Positions 59,601-64,000 of a stretch of DNA of 64,000 bases are shown in pieces. Made by a program: the position numbers and the translations under genes. Numbering within the stretch: position 1 is the first letter of the stretch; every line of letters starts with the position of its first letter. The notes beneath the pieces were generated by a model that saw nothing but the letters and a program-made list of their open reading frames with translations, did not search any database and was not told the origin of the DNA. This DNA is from Nelumbo lutea (lineage: Eukaryota > Streptophyta > Magnoliopsida > Proteales > Nelumbonaceae). The stretch lies in NCBI GenBank assembly GCA_022828595.1, contig JAKGHH010000006.1, positions 10,230,633 to 10,294,632 on the forward strand, given 5' to 3'.

Positions 59601-60992
59601 ATTTCCTCCAAAAAAGTGGCAAATCATCACATCTAAAAGATAAAAATATTTTACATATATTAATTCCATTATTTTCAAAAATAATACTACTATAATAAGT
59701 ATTTAATAAAGCATATTCATATTAATTAGCAGCTAAAGAAGGTTATTAACTTTATATGATAAATATTCAAGATGGAAAGTAAAATAGAAAAAAAAACAAG
59801 GATGGAGTTTCTGTTTTATTAAATTAGAGAGAGAATAGAAAAAAAAATAACTTTATTATTCTATTGTTTCTTTCCCCTTTCTTTTCTTTTCTTTCTTTCT
59901 TTTTCTCTTCTTAAAACCCTTTGATCTTTTAAATTTCAATGGTAAAACATTAAAACAAAATATAATTGATATATATAGCATATAATAAAATGTATTAATA
60001 CATACATTAATAAGATACAGCAATATAAATAATATTATAAAAGGCATCCGCCTTGTCATTTTTGTCGCCAAGGCGGGCACTTAATCGCCTAGGTTGGCGC
60101 CTAGTTGCTAAAAATCAAATCATTTGGGCGAGGCGCCCAGACAAGGGCGCCTAGTCGCCTAGGCGATGCCTTGACATTACACTTCCTCAACCATAGTTGT
60201 TCGCAAGCCTATCAGCATAACATACAATTATATAAACATTGAGATGCTGTGAATCCTAGGAAAAAACCTTCCCTTCGTTTAATTCAATCATGCAAATTGC
60301 CCCCAATTATATTCTTCTCCCTCTCTGAGCATTTGAAGAATTAATTATCGAGAAAACATTCCTAGAAATTATAACATTTTGGTGTACTACTTGCCGATTT
60401 TATTATTTAAAAGAATAAATTTGCCTCCCTATTAGCAATCACTAATACGCAAGTCCTGCCTTCGCGCAGTAATGTAGCACAATCCTACAGGGTACAGACA
60501 TTCACCTTGATCATTTCAAGCAATACGACTTCTTCATTTACTGCATTCTACAAATCAATCATACGTGAAAGGTAATGTTGAGTTGAGTTTTCTCATTTTT
60601 TTCCCTCCCATGTCAGCAGAGAATGTCGTCAAAGAATTACCGGAAAGAAGAGGAGAAAACAGAAAAAGCGGCATACAAGCACAGAGATAAAGCATCAATA
60701 CAACTAAACCCTGGTACGATCGGTTTGGCAAAGGAGCGGATCTAAAATTCAAGCATTTTTCAAAATGCAATAATTCACTCTGGTTACATTCTCTTAACCC
60801 TAGTTTCAGTATTGAAAAAGGAAGGGGGAGGGGGAATACATTACGAGAAATCTCTTCGGCCGCAACAGCAGCGGCTCTCTGAAGATCTGAAAAAACGGAG
60901 AGAGGAGAAATTCCCCAAGCTCCCCATCGTCCCCTGGCTGGTGTTGGTTCTGCCTCTTTTTGCTTCTCTGCCGACTGTGCTTCGTCCTCCAT
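37330..60992 (-). CDS. FAM114 (DUF719)-like protein, nine exons, 504 aa
   Basis: The protein resembles plant members of the FAM114/NOXP20 (DUF719) family, recognised from memory and not from a search. Exons in order are 60992-60840, 58785-58588, 58142-58045, 45988-45898, 45820-45617, 45522-45269, 38652-38562, 38484-38268 and 37538-37330. All eight introns are GT-AG, the phases agree, and the sum is 1515 nt, ending in TGA. Visible blocks are a GRWGAWG motif near the N-terminus (W23, W26), an acidic stretch in exon 2, [13 protein letters not shown] in exon 3, [15 protein letters not shown] in exon 5, and an alanine-rich helical C-terminus. I see no signal peptide or clear membrane span. Animal FAM114 proteins are linked to Golgi and vesicle functions; the plant role is not established, so I assign no reaction. 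Introns 1, 3 and 6 carry transposons. Every exon is open, so the gene looks intact. It was assembled by eye without transcript data. Confidence 0.85.
38268..38484 (-). CDS. FAM114-like gene, exon 8 (aa 364-436)
   Basis: The acceptor is ATACAG|AGA and the donor is ACAG|GTTTAT; the exon is 217 nt, leaving phase 1. It encodes [19 protein letters not shown], an acidic linker, [19 protein letters not shown], and the start of [13 protein letters not shown], which exon 9 completes. Confidence 0.85.
38562..38652 (-). CDS. FAM114-like gene, exon 7 (aa 333-363)
   Basis: A 91-nt exon found from phase. The acceptor is TTACAG|G and the donor is CAT|GTATGA. It encodes [19 protein letters not shown] and then [12 protein letters not shown] closer alternative donor (GAGG|GTGTAC) would break the frame into exon 8, so the CAT|GTATGA site is preferred. 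Confidence 0.8.
39423..39946. mobile_element. hAT MITE with GGGCCGGGC/GGGCTTGGG ends (524 bp)
   Basis: Inverted ends TAGAACTGTTCATGGACC and, reverse-complemented, TATACCTGTTCATGGGCC. Flanks GATTCAAG (39415-39422) and GACTCAAG (39947-39954) match at 7 of 8 bases, which fits an 8-bp hAT duplication. GC-rich ends enclose an AT-rich centre. Confidence 0.85.
40243..40330. repeat. RTE-like LINE 3' fragment
   Basis: The text CCAAGCCTCATCCCAACTAT and then TCTGCCATTCCACCCT matches the common plant RTE LINE 3' end. A longer piece of the same kind is at 57540-57760. Confidence 0.45.
40580..41023 (-). pseudogene. LINE zf-RVT domain
   Basis: The text [35 protein letters not shown] and [14 protein letters not shown] is the zinc-binding reverse-transcriptase-associated domain. 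It ends at a stop soon after, with no RNase H. Confidence 0.85.
41676..42098 (-). pseudogene. LINE reverse transcriptase C-terminal half (FTDD motif)
   Basis: Has [13 protein letters not shown], where the usual catalytic FADD is FTDD, and the block [13 protein letters not shown]. The frame starts inside a local rearrangement (see 41998-42201), so it is cut off from the upstream half. Confidence 0.88.
45269..45522 (-). CDS. FAM114-like gene, exon 6 (aa 249-333)
   Basis: The acceptor is CATCAG|GAA and the donor is GCAGG|GTAGTA; the exon is 254 nt, leaving phase 2. It encodes [19 protein letters not shown], a lysine/glutamate-rich predicted helix, a polar linker, and KAADIAAG. Confidence 0.86.
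45617..45820 (-). CDS. FAM114-like gene, exon 5 (aa 181-248)
   Basis: The acceptor is TAACAG|ACT and the donor is GAG|GTAATT; the exon is 204 nt, phase 0. It encodes [19 protein letters not shown], a glutamate-rich linker, and the block [15 protein letters not shown], which I regard as the most recognisable part of the family. Confidence 0.87.
45898..45988 (-). CDS. FAM114-like gene, exon 4 (aa 150-180)
   Basis: A small 91-nt exon. The acceptor is TTCCAG|G and the donor is GAG|GTGTGT. It completes the split lysine codon and encodes [16 protein letters not shown] and GSVAPSLLE. It has no ATG-started open frame of its own, and is recognised by splice sites, phase and its fit to the flanking exons. 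Confidence 0.82.
47050..48470 (-). mobile_element. LINE ORF1-region fragment, interrupted by a MITE
   Basis: On the minus strand a start [14 protein letters not shown] lies near 48456, and after the MITE (48024-48261) the text continues [17 protein letters not shown], typical of plant L1 ORF1 (about 47831-48022). Frames are broken down to about 47080. No endonuclease or reverse transcriptase follows. The long plus-strand frame at 47161-47811 is antisense to this region. Confidence 0.6.
48024..48261 (+). mobile_element. GTATCG-rich MITE family, copy 3 (238 bp)
   Basis: Inverted ends CAAGGTTCAAAGTATCGA and, reverse-complemented, CAAGGTTCAAAATATCGA. The pairing extends one to three bases outwards (CACC/GGTG). 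The interior has several CGTATCGG words, CCCCTACAGTGGGTGTATCG, a GGTTCAGGGGG...CCCCCCGAACC hairpin, and A-rich runs. It is inserted in the LINE fragment. Confidence 0.88.
48483..50200 (-). mobile_element. L1-type LINE, internally deleted (ORF1 + zf-RVT + RNase H)
   Basis: Minus-strand order: ORF1 part with DUF4283-like text (50005-49709, [20 protein letters not shown], then GIPLHAW), then directly zf-RVT (49512-49276, [20 protein letters not shown]) and RNase H (49224-48657; D in [13 protein letters not shown] in [11 protein letters not shown] in [10 protein letters not shown]). Endonuclease and reverse transcriptase are absent. The 3' end is GTTGCTGATAAAAAA at 48483-48497, with a short A tail. 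Confidence 0.85.
50573..50697. repeat. CT microsatellite fused to a hAT-end fragment
   Basis: A (CT)n tract (about 50573-50641) is followed by GGCCCATGGGCCAGCACGAC and onward to CGTGCCGCTTG. The second part matches the subterminal region of the hAT element at about 12592-12648. The outer hAT end is missing. Confidence 0.82.
51150..51297. mobile_element. Fragment of the hAT MITE family seen at 39423
   Basis: Has (GGGCTC)n-type words, a TTTATTCATGAAGAG stretch, and the right end CCCGGCCCATGAACAGGTCT. This matches the right half of 39423-39946; the left half is missing. Confidence 0.75.
53000..54127 (+). mobile_element. 5'-truncated LINE with intact RNase H, nested
   Basis: It starts in the zf-RVT region and ends with a poly(A) run near 54116-54126. 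It lies in the opposite orientation inside the LINE fragment 51365-54228. No clear target duplication was found. Confidence 0.85.
53117..53998 (+). CDS. LINE zf-RVT plus RNase H open frame, 293 aa
   Basis: The longest open transposon frame in the window. The zf-RVT part (residues about 14-100) has [20 protein letters not shown] and [12 protein letters not shown]. The RNase H part (about 155-285) keeps the expected acidic residues: D in [13 protein letters not shown] in [11 protein letters not shown] in VEGDSQVV, and D in [10 protein letters not shown]. It is a truncated piece of a larger LINE protein, so its ATG is only the first in the frame and not a real start. The domain is intact, but I have no evidence it is expressed. 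Confidence 0.85.
   Translation: MENLQKRRPSLCLSPNWCSLCKAENEDCFHLLISCSFATAIWRWSLCLFGGRWSMPSDLSMLFNPSVFVWHTRRGKVKWKCVRAATLWTLWEERNARIFLEKERGLDEMKDYILTGAIHWLKTVDIFDDLWRNSLVIANTSTKNDRILLEWVPPLEGVIKLNFDGSSQGNPGPSGIGGILRNKGSNIISLFSGPVGMGDSTRAEILAAVQGIQIANQLGVEHLQVEGDSQVVTRWLLNLDTTIWGYKDLIKKVKWLTSNMRAEVKWVSRSANSLADALAKQGVSREDLFCASL
54229..54409 (+). mobile_element. GTATCG-rich MITE family, copy 4
   Basis: Close match to 48024-48261 (CGTATCGGCCGATACGTATC, then CCCCTATAGTGGGTGTATCG and TTTTGAACCTTGG), with a shorter A-rich centre. The left end is less conserved. Confidence 0.85.
54410..54930. other. No recognisable gene (inside intron 3)
   Basis: AT-rich then mixed sequence. Its second half may belong to the LTR-like region that follows. 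Confidence 0.35.
54931..55790. repeat. Possible gypsy LTR with GCGACCTGCCTCC minisatellite
   Basis: About eight degenerate units of 25-30 bp (GACCTGGCGACCTGCCTC) lie at 55068-55255. Near 55710 the text GCTGACTTAAGCATCAGAGT resembles the R/U5 region of many plant gypsy LTRs. No second LTR or coding region was found, so a solo or partial LTR is likely. Confidence 0.5.
55791..56200. repeat. Minisatellite with CAGCTAGGCATCAGAGCCAC unit
   Basis: Nine to ten units of about 40-44 bp, each with AGCTAGGCATCAGAGCCACC and TCTCCAGCTCGTCACCATC. Units differ by small changes and indels, and the last two are shorter. It may have grown from the edge of the LTR-like sequence before it, since GCATCAGAG also occurs at 55718. 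Confidence 0.88.
56262..57298 (+). mobile_element. 5'-truncated LINE with zf-RVT and RNase H
   Basis: zf-RVT text ([19 protein letters not shown], then [12 protein letters not shown]) and RNase H (56702-57199) are followed by GCTGATTAAAAAAA at the 3' end. The RNase H has [12 protein letters not shown] and [10 protein letters not shown], but EGNSKLI where other copies have EGDSK/EGDSQ, so a catalytic aspartate is replaced by asparagine. It ends early at PVK. Confidence 0.85.
57540..57760 (-). mobile_element. RTE-type LINE 3' fragment
   Basis: On the minus strand the text reads [20 protein letters not shown], which is the end of the RTE-type reverse transcriptase protein common in plants. The plus strand shows the familiar TATGGGGTCGGCTACATGAA. 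Only the 3' end is present. Confidence 0.7.
58045..58142 (-). CDS. FAM114-like gene, exon 3 (aa 118-150)
   Basis: The acceptor is CTGCAG|GGT and the donor is CAGAA|GTATGC; the exon is 98 nt and leaves phase 2. It encodes [17 protein letters not shown] followed by GSNLVQ. The codon split by the next intron is completed 12 kb away in exon 4. Confidence 0.85.
58588..58785 (-). CDS. FAM114-like gene, exon 2 (aa 52-117)
   Basis: The acceptor is TTCAG|GCA and the donor is CAG|GTAAAT; the exon is 198 nt, phase 0 on both sides. It continues the helix from exon 1 ([12 protein letters not shown]), then has an acidic low-complexity segment and the block [19 protein letters not shown]. Confidence 0.85.
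58786..60839 (-). other. Intron 1 of the FAM114-like gene (2054 bp)
   Basis: GT donor at 60839-60838 and AG acceptor at 58787-58786. It contains the CGCCTAGGCGA element, a 50-60 bp direct duplication (59015-59072 and 59124-59180), and a short piece of the GTATCG family near 58964-59004. Confidence 0.85.
59440..60175. mobile_element. MITE-like element with TCGCCTAGGCGA palindromes
   Basis: The left end has CAAGGCGTCTAGGCGATTCT and GCGCCTAGTCGCCTAGGCGA. The right end, reverse-complemented, has CAAGGCATCGCCTAGGCGAC. The 600-bp centre is very AT-rich. GC-rich ends around an AT-rich centre suggest a hAT or Mutator-type MITE. No clean target duplication was found. Confidence 0.7.
60840..60992 (-). 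CDS. FAM114-like gene, exon 1 (aa 1-51)
   Basis: The exon starts at ATG 60992 and encodes a charged N-terminus, then [18 protein letters not shown], then an alanine-rich helix ending EEISRN. The donor is AAT|GTATTC at phase 0. This start is chosen because the GxWGxWG block lies just downstream and no earlier in-frame block looks conserved. Confidence 0.85.
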
Positions 60993-60999
60993 TAAAATT

Positions 61000-61585
61000 T
61001 AAAACACGAATTCTAGTTCCCAAATTTAGCACTCTTTCCTGCTTTACGGTCTGCTGCGCCACTTCCAAGTTGTATCCAATTCGATCGCATCACAGAAAAA
61101 TGGCGGTTTAATTTTCCGAGCTTTCTCAACACCGAAAAGAAATCAAGAATTCCCAAAAATGAAGAAATTTAAGAAAACCCTTATGGTGATTGAATGTTGC
61201 GACAACAAAGCAATATTACTCGAAAGTAACCGTCAGGTTGGGATATTCTATCTTCTGATCCTATTGCCAAGATTTAGAACGTCGAATCCGACGGTTGTGA
61301 CAAAGGGAAGCCCAATAAAAGGTATTGTTTGGCTTGTCAACCACGTATCAACAAGACTCAGCATGACTCAAACGCAATGTATTCCTTAATTTTCTTGGAC
61401 CCAACGACTAACGTGGACCGCCACGTCTTTTTGTTTTTTGCTTTCTATTCATATTCTGTTTCTCATCCTCCACCTTGACCCTGGTGGCTCGGTTTAAAAA
61501 ACTTGCACATAAAGAACAGGTAGTTGGTACTTGGTATACCGACTAGTTATCAATTTATCATCTAGGTCCAAAAATTATTTCATAA
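61000..61585. other. Upstream region of the FAM114-like gene
   Basis: Expected 5' leader and promoter for the minus-strand gene. No clear TATA box was seen. The small plus-strand frames here have no family features. Confidence 0.4.
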
Positions 61586-61834
61586 GGCTGTATTTGAGTG
61601 CAATGCAAATAAATTTGTACTAGTGCAAAACCATGGCAATGTAAATGTTGACCTATTTTGTTTCAAATTATAGTTTATTTTGTTTGATTGCAATATAAAT
61701 GAAGTAAATTAAGACATGAAACAGAATAAAGTAAAATTCAAAATAAAATTAAACAAAAATTTGCATTTTTATATTTGCACTCCCATGCATTTGTACAGAT
61801 GCAAATAAATTTGCACTGCAACCAAACACAGTGG
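61586..61834. mobile_element. MITE-like element, TGCAAATAAATTTG ends
   Basis: Left GGCTGTATTTGAGTGCAATG and, reverse-complemented right, CCACTGTGTTTGGTTGCAGTG, both followed by GCAAATAAATTTG-type sequence. The ends are approximate; a similar start lies near 32692. Confidence 0.6.
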
Positions 61835-62170
61835 CAAGAGAAGTTTGGAATTGTGGTAATGGGTGTTTCCCATGGTTTTATAGAAAGGCTTTTTGCATAA
61901 AAAGGTGATAGATAAGTTTGGTAAACTGATAAATTTAGTTATGTTTAGAAACTAATTGCAAAAACAGTGGTTAGAAAGAAAAAAAAAAGTATTTATTTGC
62001 AGTTTGGACTAAATTGCCCCCAATTTAAAAGATGTTTGGTTGTTCAATCTCTCTCTCCAAATCACTATTCGTCTTCCTCTCCCTCTCTCCCAAAACAACA
62101 CACACCCAACCTCCCATCCTTTTTTCCTACCATCTCCTATCAGGCCTTCGTTTTTTATTTAAGAAATTTA

Positions 62171-63197
62171 GGGGGTGTTTTGTAGTGTAGATGAGAAAAT
62201 TATGGGTGTGAATTGGTCCACACCACACCATAGTTCACAATTGTTCTGAACTGTGGATAGATTGTGTGGATCGAACCAACCCACACCTGCAGTGGCATTC
62301 TGTAGATGTGGTGTGGAGTAGTCTACACCATACTTTTCGATTCTAACATTTTATGAGAGATCTACATAGTCGATCATAAAATGTCTAATTTTTGCATTTT
62401 ATATGGTAAATAAATTGAAAAAAAAACATCAATATATAAACAAAAATTACATTTTTAAAATATTAAAAAATAAAAATTAATATTTTAAATATTATTTTAT
62501 TAATAAAAATATTAAAAAATTAATATTAAAATAATGAAAGAGTTGAGAAGGAGAACCATCAAACTTGTGCTAGAATTAACATTAAAAATTATTATTTTAT
62601 TGATAAAATATTAAAAATTTAAAAATTATTAAAAGATTAAATAAAATGAGAGTAATTGGACCAATGTAACACAGGTGTGTTACACTTAGGGGTGGATTCG
62701 AGTCGAACCGAGCCAAAAATTATGAGGCTCGAGATCGAGCTCGAGCTCGGATCACGTCAAAACTCATAAGCTCGGCTCGAGCTAAATTTGAGAATTTTTT
62801 TTTTATAAAAATAAAAAATTATATATAAAAATATTTTTTATTTGAGCCAAAAATTATTTGTTATGTTCGAGTTTGGCTTGCGAGCCTTACGAGTCGAGCT
62901 CTATTAGGCTCGAGCTCGAGCTCAGTTGAAACCAAGACAAGCCGAGCTCGAGTAGCTCATGAAAAGCTCGACTCGTTGCCACCCCTAGTTACACTAAAAC
63001 CTTCCCACAAACTGTCCACACTATAGTGTGGATTATATGTGAAAAAGTACTGTGGACGATAAATTGGGGTGTGGCCCATTCCTATCCACATTATTTTGTG
63101 GATAGGGACCGTCCACACATAGTAGAACACCATATCTTAATGTGAACGATACCCAAACGGTCTTGTCCACGATATATACACACTACTGAATACCACC
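62171..63197. mobile_element. Harbinger-like MITE, carrying a nested hAT MITE
   Basis: Ends are GGGGGTGTTTTGTAGTGTAG and, reverse-complemented, GGTGGTATTCAGTAGTGTGT. TTA flanks both (62168-62170, 63198-63200). The interior has many GTGTGGA/TCCACAC words that pair with each other. Without the inserted element and its duplication it would be about 718 bp. Confidence 0.85.
62687..62987. mobile_element. hAT MITE with perfect 8-bp target duplication (301 bp)
   Basis: Inverted ends TAGGGGTGGATTCGAGTCG and, reverse-complemented, TAGGGGTGGCAACGAGTCG. GTTACACT lies immediately on each side (62679-62686, 62988-62995). GAGCTCGAGCTCG-type subterminal repeats flank an AT-rich centre. Confidence 0.93.
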
Positions 63198-63200
63198 TTA

Positions 63201-64000
63201 ATAAATGGAGTGTAGAATTGGCACCCGAGCGACTGTTTTTACCATGTTTTGCACTCTATATATTTTGTATTTGTACTCTTACCAAATGGAGCCTTAGGCT
63301 TAATTTGGAAGGAATACAAATACAAATGTGTACTCCACAAATGCATACAAAACAATACAAAATACAGGGTTTTGCACTCTACATATTTGTACTAGCGGGG
63401 ACCCATGTGATGCACGGTGTTAAGCGAAAGTTAAACAATAAAAAAAACATAGGAGTATATAATTGTTTTATATTTAATTTAACTTTTTAATAACCAATCC
63501 AATCAAACTCAAGCCGAGTTGGTCGGTCTTCTAATATTTCCTATCGGCTTTGGTTTAGCAACTTTCCAACCCAACCAAGTCAGGTCAATTTCGATTTGGC
63601 CATTTGTAAACCGACCAAAATTGAGCCGACCCGATCATAAATATATATTAATATTTTATATTTTTAATATGGGAAAGGGAGAAATTCTCATATTTCTTAG
63701 TCTAAAATATTTTATATCATAAATTTAATTTTTTAATCTATTTTCTTATAATACCACTATAATTTATTAAATTTAAATTTAACTTTTAAGTTTAAAATTT
63801 TTGAATAAACAACCAAATTGAAAATAGACTCAAGCTGGTACAACTCAAGTTGGTAGGTTTTCACTAATCCTTGAACAGGATGATTTGGTCAAATTGACCA
63901 AATTCAAGTGACAAACTCTTGCCTTGACCAAGTCGATTTGGTTAGTGAAACAACCTACAACTAAGCTGAACCAATCCTCGAACACTCCTAATTTCAACTA
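63201..64000. other. AT-rich end of window, no gene
   Basis: Repeated TTTTGCACTCTA/ATTTGTACT words lie at 63247-63275 and 63370-63393 in both orientations, suggesting another small inverted-repeat element, but the ends are not clear. Confidence 0.4.

Noticed and set aside
1..64000. CRISPR array, rRNA operon or bacterial-type operon
   Set aside because: No regularly spaced identical repeats with unique spacers and no rRNA-like sequence were seen; the gene structure is plant nuclear.

Overview
This window is nuclear DNA of a flowering plant. The signs are a Dof zinc-finger transcription factor (a plant-specific family), a plant-type FAM114-like gene with GT-AG introns, a Ty1/copia element primed by initiator tRNA-Met, L1-type LINEs with a C-terminal RNase H domain, hAT and PIF/Harbinger-like elements, and AT-rich intergenic DNA with CT/GA and TA microsatellites. 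Very long repeat-filled introns suggest a woody or early-diverging lineage, but I cannot name the species.

Only two host genes are well supported, both on the minus strand. The first is a single-exon Dof gene at 31130-31783 (217 aa). The second is a FAM114/DUF719-like gene read from 60992 down to 37330. Its nine exons have consistent phase, give 505 codons including the stop, and are spread over 23.7 kb. Its third intron (12.06 kb) and sixth intron (6.6 kb) are made largely of transposable elements.

Layout: 1-3.9 kb holds MITE-like repeats and a 75-bp tandem duplication. A complete but decayed Ty1/copia element lies at 3917-9078, with a perfect 5-bp target duplication. From 9 to 12.5 kb there are MITEs, one of which carries degenerate telomere-like repeats. 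A broken hAT element lies at about 12508-16153. A Harbinger-like MITE and LINE ORF1 debris occupy 17.7-20.3 kb. From 20.3 to 21.8 kb there are short dispersed repeats and a minisatellite. A decayed LINE at about 21880-25670 is interrupted by a MITE. From 25.7 to 37.3 kb the sequence is mostly non-coding around the Dof gene. From 37.3 to 61 kb is the FAM114-like gene with its loaded introns. From 61 to 64 kb there are more MITEs, including a hAT MITE nested inside a Harbinger-like MITE.

I found no CRISPR array, rRNA gene or convincing tRNA gene. The most notable structures are the transposon-expanded gene, nested insertions with readable target duplications, a rearrangement inside a LINE that looks like template switching, a GTATCG-rich MITE family with four to five copies, and an inverted-repeat element enclosing a telomere-like tract.
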